Below, one piece after another: positions 1-8,176 of a stretch of DNA of 64,000 bases. The number at the start of each line of letters is the position of its first letter. Positions within the stretch are counted from its first letter, which is position 1. The notes under the pieces were generated by a model. It saw only the letters and a program-made list of their open reading frames with translations, searched no databases and was not told the DNA's origin. The DNA lies in assembly GCA_903850425.1 (NCBI GenBank), contig CAINLR010000070.1, positions 43,160 through 107,159 of the forward strand, given 5' to 3'. Origin of the DNA: an uncultured Verrucomicrobia subdivision 3 bacterium. Its GTDB lineage: Bacteria > Verrucomicrobiota > Verrucomicrobiia > Limisphaerales > UBA11358. Both the position numbers and the translations under genes were made by a program.

Positions 1-145
1 ATTGACCACCACCAACCTGTCGTTGCCCTTGAGCGACTGGAGCGTGATCGGCAGCGTCCCGGAAATCTCACCTGGAGTGTTCCAGTTCACTGACCCGCAG
101 GCGACAAACGGCCCGCGACATTTTTATCGCGTCCGCTCTCCCTAA
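1..145 (+). CDS. C-terminal end of a secreted/surface protein (partial)
   Basis: The window opens inside a reading frame (codons from base 2) that ends with TAA at 143-145. The 47 visible residues contain W-S-V-I-G-S, then F-Q-F-T-D-P, and end in F-Y-R-V-R-S-P. This resembles the final module of the large beta-strand-repeat protein at 18842-22966, which ends in Y-Y-R-M-S-W-N-G-N after a similar strand pattern. Such tails are common on secreted proteins of Verrucomicrobiota (family knowledge). The catalytic or repeat part lies outside the window, so the function is unknown. Confidence 0.6.
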   Translation, partial: LTTTNLSLPLSDWSVIGSVPEISPGVFQFTDPQATNGPRHFYRVRSP

Positions 146-341
146 CCGAAAAAGCGTAATTCTTAAGAGTAAAAAGTAGTCATATATGTATTTACTTCTC
201 AATCTATAGGATGGTTATTAACTCAAGCCTGCCGGAATGCGCTGGCACGAGGGGTTTCTGGGCGATCTATTACCGATTGCGTCGAGAGCGCCACACCGTC
301 CCAAATGGTTTCAAGGCCCGTTCGGCTAGACGCTCGCCATC

Positions 342-602
342 ATGATGACGGACCTGCGCGAAGATCCGTTTGAGCGCTTGGGGTCGGTGCGCGGCGAATC
401 CATGAACGACGGTGGCGGTAACGGCTACATGAACAGCTTCTTCGCCCGTGAGTTCTGGCGCTTCATCATGATGCAGGAAGCCGTTTCGGTTTTGGCCAAG
501 TCGGCGATTGATTATCCGCCCATGCAACCCGGCGCGGGCTTTGGCATCGAGCAAATCAAGGCCAAGATTGAGGAGGCCATCGCCGCCCAGCGCGGCCAGT
601 AA
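342..602 (+). pseudogene. C-terminal remnant of a sulfatase (arylsulfatase type)
   Basis: The 86-residue frame starts with T-D-L-R-E-D-P-F-E-R and continues to S-A-I-D-Y-P-P-M-Q-P-G. This is the pattern seen near the C-terminus of arylsulfatases (N-L-R-x-D-P-F-E, then an aromatic helix, then F-P-P-x-Q-x-P-G-S-F). The frame is closed upstream by a stop at 327-329, and the sulfatase catalytic N-terminal half (C-x-P-x-R) is absent. I read it as the surviving 3' end of a gene broken when the neighbouring accessory DNA was rearranged. The family call rests on the DPFE and YPPMQPG motifs only. It could be a small expressed ORF of other function. Confidence 0.5.
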
Positions 603-674
603 GCGGATTTCGATTCACGGGCCGGCGGCTCGCACAGGCTGCCTGCTTGTTGGATTGATTCGATTGTGAAACAC

Positions 675-700
675 GCGGGCTGTCCAAGTGGGCAGCCCGC
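675..700 (+). terminator. GC-rich stem-loop downstream of the sulfatase remnant
   Basis: gcgggctg (675-682) pairs with cagcccgc (693-700) around a 10-base loop, about 70 bases after the stop of the sulfatase remnant. No T-tract follows, so it could be a weak terminator or a simple hairpin. Confidence 0.35.
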
Positions 701-826
701 GACTTCACCGCCGAGACATTACGGTCAACTTCAGGGCCACAGCCACATGGGGTTCCTCAGCCGAATACGATAATTCAATCGGAGCGAGAGCATGCAACTC
801 ATCCAGTCAATTCCTTGCTGCGAAAG

Positions 827-874
827 CATAGTTCGTATATTATTTTTTTAGTCTGAACAATCATACGAACTATG
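827..874 (+). promoter_or_regulatory. 12-bp inverted repeat overlapping the recombinase start codon
   Basis: catagttcgtat (827-838) is repeated as its exact reverse complement atacgaactatg (863-874), with 24 bases between. The right arm contains the recombinase ATG (872-874). The spacer is T-rich. A perfect dyad over the start of a recombinase gene suggests either a recombinase-bound site (attachment or crossover site) or an autoregulatory operator. The sequence shows the dyad; the role is inferred. Confidence 0.55.
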
Positions 875-2574
875 AGCAAGTGCACCGACATTGCCGGGGA
901 AAAGAAGAAGCAGGTTCGCTGCGCGATCATCACGCGCGTTTCTACGGACGACCAAGCGCGGGGCGACTACAGTTCCCTCAAAAGTCAGCAGGACATTTGC
1001 GAGCACTACATCTCGGTGCATCAGCTGGATGGCTGGGTCGCGACTCATTATTTCGAAGATCCGGGCTATTCAGGGAAGGACTTGAATCGTCCTGGCATCC
1101 AGGCCTTGCTGGCCGAAGTTCGGGCAAAAAAATCGATGTGGTGGTCGCCTACAAAATTGACCGGATTTCCCGCTGCCTGCCAGATTTCTACGAGTTCTGG
1201 GGCATCCTTCAAAAGCACGGCGCGAATTTTGTTTCCGCCACGCAGAATTTCGACACAAGCACGCCCATGGGGATGCTGATGCTCAACATGCTCTTGAGCT
1301 TTGGCCAGTTCGAGCGGGAAACCACGGCGGAACGGACTTTTCACAAACTCGCGGAACGAGCCAAGCGCGGCAAATGGAATGGCGGCTGGGTTCCCATTGG
1401 CTACGCATACGACAAGGCGACTCAGCTATTGCAACCCCATCCGGATGAAGCCGAGCTCCTGCGGAACATGTTTAAACTCGCGGTGCAGCATCAAAACGCC
1501 ACGGAGGTTGCCAAAAAATTGAATGAGACAGGACAACGAACGCGCCAGCGCGTGCTCATCAAACCAGATGGCAGCCAGCGAGTCATAGGTGAAAGGCGCT
1601 TCATTGGCGACCGGGTCAAGGCCATCATTCGTAACGAGGTTTACAAAGGCATCATCAAGCATGGCGACAAGGAATATCCTTCGGAACATCCGGCCCTGGT
1701 GTCCGCGAAGCTGTGGGAAGAAGCCAACGCGGCGCTCCAGCGGCGGCCGGATCAGCCGAAGCGGCTTCAATCGCGCGATAAGCACTTTCATCTGCTGAAA
1801 GGCCTGCTGGTGTGCGGGGAGTGCGGCACTTCGCTCACGCCGTATCCCAGCGGCAAGAAAGATCCGGATGGAAATCCCTATCTTTACTACACCTGCACAC
1901 ACGTCAGCAAAGACGGCAAAGCCTCGCCATGTCCGGTTCGCAGCATTCCGGCGCGGGCGTTTGAAGATTTGATCATTTCGTATCTGGGCGAGATCGGCCG
2001 CCACCCAGAAATCATTGAAGCTGCCGTGCAGGCGTCCAACGAGGAAAAGCAAAAGGCCATCCGCCCGCTCAAAGCCAAGATGGCGGAGCTTGAACGGCGC
2101 TACCGTGCGTTATCGGAGTCCGTTCGGAACTGCATCGAGCTGGGGAAGAAGAAAGGGGCTAAAAACATTGGCGACGATTTTATCGCCGAAGCCAACCGGC
2201 TGTCGGAAGAAAAACTCGCGGTGGAACTGGAAAAGACCAAGGTTCAGATGGACATCAATTACCGCGAAGGCGTCGTGGCCGACAAGCAGATCATCGCTGA
2301 CGCACTGTTGAAGTTTGGCAGCGTCGTGAAGAGCCTGCCGGAAGCGGATCAAAAGGAGCTGGTTCAACTCATTATCCGTGAGGTTTCTGTTAAACACTTC
2401 GACCCAGAAACCGACCCGACTCCTAAGGAAAACGGCGTGTTTAAAACCAAAATCCGAACTAAATGGTATTTGGTGAACATTTCACTATTCGCAAGTGACT
2501 TATTTCCAGCAGGTTTTAAAACTGGGGAAATAAGTTCGGATTTGAAGCGAATTGGCTCCAGAAGTAGGACTTGA
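872..2574 (+). CDS. Large serine recombinase, split by a -1 frameshift at an A7 run
   Basis: This is a site-specific recombinase of the resolvase/invertase superfamily that would catalyse integration or excision. The N-terminal catalytic part is read from ATG 872 and contains the nucleophile motif R-V-S-T-D-D-Q, then the S-L-K-S-Q and G-Y-S-G-K-D segments. That frame runs on only to a stop at 1279. From about 1132 the rest of the resolvase domain (V-A-Y-K-I-D-R-I-S-R), the Recombinase domain, a zinc ribbon (C-G-E-C ... Y-T-C ... C-P-V-R) and a coiled coil lie in the -1 frame, to TGA at 2572-2574. Joined at A-AAA-AAA (1126-1132) the product would be about 567 residues, normal for the family. 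The GTG-led frame from 880 alone would lack the catalytic serine. Whether the shift is programmed, a mutation or a sequence error cannot be decided here. The 3' end overlaps the tRNA-Asn gene. Confidence 0.82.
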
Positions 2575-2627
2575 ACCTACAACCACACGGTTAACAGCCG
2601 CGTGCTCTACCATTGAGCTATTCTGGA
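2553..2627 (-). tRNA. tRNA-Asn (GTT)
   Basis: Read on the minus strand, the 7-base acceptor arm TCCAGAA (from 2627) pairs with TTCTGGA. A normal D arm follows (AGCTCAATGGTAGAGC), then an anticodon loop CTGTTAA with GTT at 2595-2593, a T arm with GTTCAAGTC, discriminator G, and an encoded CCA (2555-2553). It is 75 bases including CCA. Its 3' end overlaps the last 22 bases of the convergent recombinase gene. Confidence 0.95.
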
Positions 2628-2641
2628 ACGCAAACGGATGA

Positions 2642-3532
2642 TTATTCTACAAATCGCCGCGCGTTCGTCAAACCGTTTCGGCAGATCTTTTGGCAACGCG
2701 GACAGAAGAAGGTGCTCCGCGCCGCCTGCACGATGCGCTTAATGCGCGAAGCACAATGAATACAGGGCTGTCCCGCACGGTCGTAAACTCGCAACCGTTC
2801 CGAATAAAAATCCGGCACGCCCGCCGCGTGGCCAAAATAGAACAGCCCGTCCGACTTCACGGCACTGAAATTCAATGGCAGCGTGCTGCCGCAGTCAATT
2901 GCCTCGGTCAAAACTTCAAAAATTGCGCCTTGAAGTTCGCCGGTTTGCGCGTTGGTCAGCTTATTCGCCGCCCGGCGAGGCGAAATGCCCGCACGGAACA
3001 GTGCCTCGCTCGCATAAATGTTGCCCACGCCCGCGACCAGCGATTGATCGAGCAATTTCACCTTGATTGGTTGCCGCGATTTTTTTAACTGCCGCCCAAA
3101 ATCAGCCACGGAAAACTCTTCGCCGAGCGGTTCCGGCCCCAGTTTATTCACCGATGCAAGATCCAAAGTAAACCGGCCAAAATAACGCGTGTCCTCGTAG
3201 ATAAAATTTTTCGCGCCGAGGTCCAGGACCACCGCCGCGTGCTTGGGCCACGGCTCATTTTTGCGCGCCAGAAACATCCGCCCGGTCATGCCGAGATGGC
3301 CCAGCAAGGTGATTTCACGGCGGCGGTTTTTCGGGCGGAGTCGAAACAGCAGATACTTTCCGCGCCGGGTCAGGGCGAGAAATTTTGCACCCCGCAGATT
3401 TCTTTTGAACTCCCCGACTGAGGTCGGGGACAAAACTTTTTCGCGTCGGACGGTGACTTCACGAATCGTTTTGCCACGAATGAGCGGACGCAGATGACGC
3501 ACGAGCACCTCGACTTCGGGCAGTTCAGGCAT
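2642..3532 (-). CDS. mutM: Formamidopyrimidine-DNA glycosylase MutM (Fpg)
   Basis: This base-excision repair enzyme removes oxidised purines such as 8-oxoguanine and nicks the abasic site. The product is 296 residues, close to the usual 270-290. The start at 3532 gives M-P-E-L-P-E-V-E, in which the exposed Pro is the catalytic nucleophile and the next Glu is also catalytic. An upstream ATG in frame (3619) would bury this proline and is rejected. The C-terminus has the zinc finger C-I-H-C ... C-P-R-C that binds DNA, and N-I-Y-A-S-E-A-L-F is the helix-two-turn-helix signature. It lies 13 bases downstream of pyrH on the same strand, so the two are probably co-transcribed. A short hairpin sits inside the gene at 3411-3430. 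Confidence 0.95.
   Translation of the reverse strand: MPELPEVEVLVRHLRPLIRGKTIREVTVRREKVLSPTSVGEFKRNLRGAKFLALTRRGKYLLFRLRPKNRRREITLLGHLGMTGRMFLARKNEPWPKHAAVVLDLGAKNFIYEDTRYFGRFTLDLASVNKLGPEPLGEEFSVADFGRQLKKSRQPIKVKLLDQSLVAGVGNIYASEALFRAGISPRRAANKLTNAQTGELQGAIFEVLTEAIDCGSTLPLNFSAVKSDGLFYFGHAAGVPDFYSERLRVYDRAGQPCIHCASRIKRIVQAARSTFFCPRCQKICRNGLTNARRFVE
3411..3430. repeat. Small perfect hairpin inside mutM
   Basis: tccccgac (3411-3418) and gtcgggga (3423-3430) form an 8-bp stem with a 4-base loop, within the part of mutM coding for V-L-S-P-T-S-V-G-E-F. It is coding sequence, so the hairpin may be incidental. Confidence 0.3.
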
Positions 3533-3545
3533 GGATTTTGCGCGG

Positions 3546-4313
<768 letters not shown>

Positions 4314-4372
4314 TCAAACGCGCGGCGGTCAAACCAATCTACTCGAACGGAGGTCGTTTGACGCAACCGCTC

Positions 4373-6091
4373 CTATTTTAATAGCGCTTCAGCGTGTTTG
4401 CGTGCGGCCTCGCTCTGACCACCGAGCATCCGCGCCAGTTCGGTGACGCGCTCTTTTTTGCCAAGCAATTCTATCGTGGAAATCGTCCGGCCGTTCTTCA
4501 CCAGCTTGGTCACGACATAGTGCGCGTCCGCCGGTGCCGCCACCTGCGGCAGGTGCGTGATGCACAAAACCTGACGCTTGGCGGCGATCTGCTTCATCTT
4601 CTCGCCCACCGTGTTGGCGGTCTCGCCGCCGACGTTGGCGTCCACTTCGTCGAAAATCAAAACGGGAATTTCATCTTCGGCGGCCAGCACGGTTTTCAGG
4701 GCCAACATCACGCGCGCCATTTCACCGGACGAGGCGATGGCGCGCAGCGGCTTGGCCGGCTCGCCAAGGTTTGGTGCGAATTGGAATTCAATTTCATCGA
4801 GGCCGGTCCACTTAAATGTCGGAGACGACGTGAGGAGTCTCTGACTTTCTTTTGATTTGAGACTCGTCACCTCGTCTCCTACAAAATCAGTTTTGATCGC
4901 CACGTCAAATTTGCTTTGCTTGAATCCCAGATCAGCGAGCTGTTTGCCCACGGCCTTGGCGAGCGGCGGAATCACTCCCTTGCGCGCGGCGGTGAGCTTC
5001 TTGCCCGCACTCATAAGATCAGCATCCAGCTTTGCCAGGGCGGCATTGATCCGGGCGAGTTCGGCGTCGCGGCTTTCGAGCGCCTGCAACTTCTGCTGCG
5101 CGTCGTCGCCAAACACGACCACTTCGGCCAGGGTTGAGCCATATTTGCGTTTGAGCGAATGGATGAGATTCAGTCGCTCCTCGACTTCCGCCAACCGCGC
5201 GGGGTCAACGTCCACCTTGTCGGCGTAACGCGAAAGTTCCGTCTGCAACTCGCGCATCGTCTCGGTGGCCTGCGCGTGGAGCTCGACCAGATTCGCCGCG
5301 CCCGCATCCACGCGCTGAAGTTCGGCGAGCCCGCGGCCGATCACGCCGGACTGCGTGAGCAGCGAGTTTTCGTTCTCGCTCAAAGCGTCGAGCGCGGCCT
5401 GGCTCAACTGCAAGAGTTTTGCCGCATTGCTCGAACGGATAAATTCCGCCTCGACGGTTTGCTCTTCGTCCGGCTGCAAACGGGCGGTGGAAATCTCCTG
5501 GACTTGAAAGCGTAAAAGGTCGAGCTGCTGCGCGTAAGTTTTCTCATCCACGACCAGCGCGGCCTTTTCCTTTTCCAGGGTGCCGCGCCGCTGAACCAGT
5601 TCGCCGAAAGCCGCGCGTTCTTCTTCCAAGCCGCCGAAGGCATCGAGAATGGCGAGCTGTTTCGCGGCGTGCAGCAGCGATTGATGATCATGCGGACCGT
5701 GCATGTCCACGAGCCATTCGCCAAGGCTGGCCAGCGTGGCGAGCGTGGTCGCGGAGCCGTTGATAAACTGACGATTCGTGCCGGCGGCGGAAAAGTTGCG
5801 CTTGAGCACCAACTGATGATCCTCGCAGGGCTCCAAGCCGTTGTCTTCGAGAAAATTTTTCAGCGGCGCACGCAGCTTCTTCACCTCGAATACCGCTTCG
5901 ACGGAACAACTTTCTTCGCCGCTGCGAATGAGCGAACGGTCGGCGCGTTCGCCCAGCACGAGGTTCAAGGCCCCGATGATGATGGACTTGCCCGCGCCGG
6001 TTTCGCCGGTAATGACGTTGCAGCCGGGCTGGAGTTCCAGCGTCAGGTCGCTCACCAGAGCAAGGTTTTTGATGCGCAGCGTCGTTAACAT
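4373..6091 (-). CDS. recN: DNA repair protein RecN, with an in-frame repeat insertion
   Basis: RecN is an SMC-like ATPase that acts on double-strand breaks in recombinational repair. The product is 572 residues. Walker A G-E-T-G-A-G-K-S is at residues 29-36, a long coiled-coil middle follows, then I-A-S-S-G-E-M-A-R (signature) and Walker B V-L-I-F-D-E-V-D near the C-terminus. The start at 6091 is supported by GGAGGAAA upstream of ATG; an ATG at 6112 and the frame from 6208 are less likely. Residues about 404-424 (G-D-E-V-T-S-L-K-S-K ... L-L-T-S-S) are encoded by a palindromic repeat (4821-4879). They sit where other RecN proteins have only a short link before the D-x-V-E-F strand. The ATPase motifs are intact, so the protein is probably functional. 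Confidence 0.95.
   Translation of the reverse strand: MLTTLRIKNLALVSDLTLELQPGCNVITGETGAGKSIIIGALNLVLGERADRSLIRSGEESCSVEAVFEVKKLRAPLKNFLEDNGLEPCEDHQLVLKRNFSAAGTNRQFINGSATTLATLASLGEWLVDMHGPHDHQSLLHAAKQLAILDAFGGLEEERAAFGELVQRRGTLEKEKAALVVDEKTYAQQLDLLRFQVQEISTARLQPDEEQTVEAEFIRSSNAAKLLQLSQAALDALSENENSLLTQSGVIGRGLAELQRVDAGAANLVELHAQATETMRELQTELSRYADKVDVDPARLAEVEERLNLIHSLKRKYGSTLAEVVVFGDDAQQKLQALESRDAELARINAALAKLDADLMSAGKKLTAARKGVIPPLAKAVGKQLADLGFKQSKFDVAIKTDFVGDEVTSLKSKESQRLLTSSPTFKWTGLDEIEFQFAPNLGEPAKPLRAIASSGEMARVMLALKTVLAAEDEIPVLIFDEVDANVGGETANTVGEKMKQIAAKRQVLCITHLPQVAAPADAHYVVTKLVKNGRTISTIELLGKKERVTELARMLGGQSEAARKHAEALLK
4818..4882. repeat. Palindromic repeat inserted in frame in recN
   Basis: The arms are 4821-4841 and 4859-4879: 21 bases each, reverse complements at 19 of 21 positions, separated by 17 bases. 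The element keeps the recN frame. One outer arm (4854-4882, read on the minus strand) matches 16401-16429 at 25 of 29 positions, so this is a dispersed family and not a chance hairpin. Confidence 0.8.
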
Positions 6092-6152
6092 CGTTAGATT
6101 TCCTCCGCCCATTTGAGCGGTTTGTGCCGTTCGGCAAAAGAAAAATTTTACA

Positions 6153-6941
6153 ATGTCATTCCATTTTACCTTTCTCGGCACCGGCACCTCGCAAGGCGTG
6201 CCGCTCATCGGCGTGGATTATCCCCCGGAATTTCTGGCCAATCCGAAGAATTGGCGCACGCGACCGGCAATTTACGTCGCGACCGACAAAGTCAAGCTGG
6301 TGGTGGACACGCCACCGGATTTCCGGATGCAATGCCTGCGGGAAAATCTCAAGTGGCTCGACGCGGTGCTGGTGACGCACGCCCACGCGGATCACATCCT
6401 GGGCATGGACGATTGCCGGCGGTTCTGCGATCTGCGCGGTGGCAAATCCCTGCCGATTTATGCGAGCGAAGAAACGATGGTGCATTTGCGCCGCGTGTTT
6501 GTTTACGCTTTTCATCAAGGCCCGTGGCCGCGCGGTTATTTTATTCCGGAAGAATGCATCCTGTCCGGACCGTTTGAAATCGGCGACCTGACAATCACGC
6601 CGCTGGAGCTGCCACATGGCCGCATGACCACCACGGGATTTTTATTCGAACAAGCCGGACGCAAGCGCCTCGCCTATCTGAGCGACTGCAAAGAAATTCC
6701 CGAACCCGCAATGGAAAAGGTTCGCGGGGTGGACATCGCCGTGATTGACGCGCTGCGCCACAAACCGCATCCCACGCATATGTGCCTCGATGAAGCGCTA
6801 ACCGCCGCACGGCGCATCGGCGCCTGCGAAACTTACTTCACGCACCTGACTCACGATTACGACCACGACAAGGCCCAGGCGGAACTGCCGCCCAGCGTGA
6901 TGTTCGCGTGGGACGGGCTGAAAGTGAAGTGTGAAGCGTGA
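6153..6941 (+). CDS. MBL-fold metallo-hydrolase (PhnP/RNase Z-like group)
   Basis: This 262-residue cytoplasmic protein has the metallo-beta-lactamase fold. It opens with [11 protein letters not shown], typical of the PhnP-like branch, which hydrolyses cyclic phosphodiesters. The metal-binding motif T-H-A-H-A-D-H is at residues 75-81. Further metal ligands are likely in L-P-H-G, Y-L-S-D-C-K, and the C-terminal T-H-L-T-H-D-Y-D-H. The gene is divergent from recN, with about 60 bases between the two starts, so they share a promoter region. The substrate cannot be read from the sequence. Confidence 0.85.
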   Translation: MSFHFTFLGTGTSQGVPLIGVDYPPEFLANPKNWRTRPAIYVATDKVKLVVDTPPDFRMQCLRENLKWLDAVLVTHAHADHILGMDDCRRFCDLRGGKSLPIYASEETMVHLRRVFVYAFHQGPWPRGYFIPEECILSGPFEIGDLTITPLELPHGRMTTTGFLFEQAGRKRLAYLSDCKEIPEPAMEKVRGVDIAVIDALRHKPHPTHMCLDEALTAARRIGACETYFTHLTHDYDHDKAQAELPPSVMFAWDGLKVKCEA

Positions 6942-6994
6942 ACCGACTTTGAAGCGATTACTGACGACAAGACAATGACGTCCGTTCGTGCATA

Positions 6995-8176
6995 ATGAAG
7001 TTTCCCATGAAACGCATTTATCTGAAATTTCTATTGATGGCGGCGCTCCTGCCGTTTCCCCACGCGTTAGCGCAAGCGGCGACCGACGACACCTTCACCC
7101 CGGCGAACCCGCCGGAGATGAAGCCCATGGCGAACCATGACACGCCAGCCTACCGCACGCTGGCGTGGTTCCAGCGCGGCGCCAATCTTGGTGATTACCT
7201 CGAAGCAAACCGCCGTTGGCGGCAGCTCGAGGTGTCCGCCGACGAGTTCGTGCAAATGAAAAAGGAAGGGTTTGATCATGTGCGCGTGCCGATTGGCTGG
7301 CATCAATACGCCGGGCCGGGACCGGAGTTCACCTTGGAGCCGGAGATTTTTGCGAAGGTAGATTTCGTCGTGACCAACGCGCTCAAAAACAATCTGGCGG
7401 TGATGATCAACCTCCACCACTTCAACGCGCTCGACCAGAATCCCACCCATGCGACCGCTGAGTTTTTGAAAGTCTGGCAGCAAATTGCCACGCATTACCA
7501 AGCGTTTCCACCGCAACTGATCTTCGAGTTGGACAACGAGCCGCATGACCAGGCGACGACGGCGTTGATGAATCCCATTTACGCACAGACCATCAAGGAA
7601 ATTCGCCAAACGAATCCGCAGCGGACCCTCGTGGTAGAGCCGGGCGGCTGGGGTGGCATCGGCGGGTTGAAAGACTTGGTGTTGCCGCCGGACGACAACG
7701 TGATCGTCTCGGTGCATTGCTACGATCCATTTAATTTCACACATCAGGGCGCGACCTGGACGAGCGGGCAAACGCCGGTGACGGGCATCGTCTTTCCCGG
7801 CCCGCCGGCGCAGCCGCTCGTGCCCGACCCGAAATTGCAACTGAAGGACTACCAGTTGAGTTGGATCGAAAAATACAACACGCTGCCGGCGGACAAAAAC
7901 CCGAGCAGCCCGCTGGCCTTCACTGGCAAATTTAAGTATCTCCGCGCCTGGTCGGATTATTACGGTCGCCCGATTCATCTGGGCGAATTTGGGGCCTACA
8001 CCAAAGCCGATGGGCAATCGCGCGCGAATTTTTATGCCACCTTCCGGCAGGCGGTGGAAGCGGAGAAACTCGGCTGGTGCATTTGGGACTGGAGTGGCGG
8101 CTTCCGTTACTGGGATAAGCAGAATAACGCCCCGATGCCCGGAATGCGCGCCGCGCTTTTTGGCAAAACGAAATGA
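6995..8176 (+). CDS. Secreted glycoside hydrolase family 5 (cellulase-like)
   Basis: This 393-residue protein has a signal peptide (K-R-I-Y-L-K followed by a hydrophobic stretch to A-L-A-Q-A). A TIM-barrel glycosidase follows. Family signatures are R-G-A-N-L-G-D, H-V-R-V-P-I near 96-100, the acid/base Glu in F-E-L-D-N-E-P (E182), H-C-Y-D-P, and the nucleophile Glu in H-L-G-E-F-G-A (E331). It probably cleaves beta-1,4-glucan or beta-mannan outside the cytoplasm; the exact substrate is not visible. The stop codon overlaps the start of the next gene (ATGA at 8173-8176), which implies translational coupling. Confidence 0.87.
   Translation: MKFPMKRIYLKFLLMAALLPFPHALAQAATDDTFTPANPPEMKPMANHDTPAYRTLAWFQRGANLGDYLEANRRWRQLEVSADEFVQMKKEGFDHVRVPIGWHQYAGPGPEFTLEPEIFAKVDFVVTNALKNNLAVMINLHHFNALDQNPTHATAEFLKVWQQIATHYQAFPPQLIFELDNEPHDQATTALMNPIYAQTIKEIRQTNPQRTLVVEPGGWGGIGGLKDLVLPPDDNVIVSVHCYDPFNFTHQGATWTSGQTPVTGIVFPGPPAQPLVPDPKLQLKDYQLSWIEKYNTLPADKNPSSPLAFTGKFKYLRAWSDYYGRPIHLGEFGAYTKADGQSRANFYATFRQAVEAEKLGWCIWDWSGGFRYWDKQNNAPMPGMRAALFGKTK

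Noticed and set aside
880..1131. GTG-initiated N-terminal extension of the recombinase in the downstream frame
   Set aside because: Those residues have no similarity to resolvases. The true N-terminus with the catalytic Ser is in the frame from 872.
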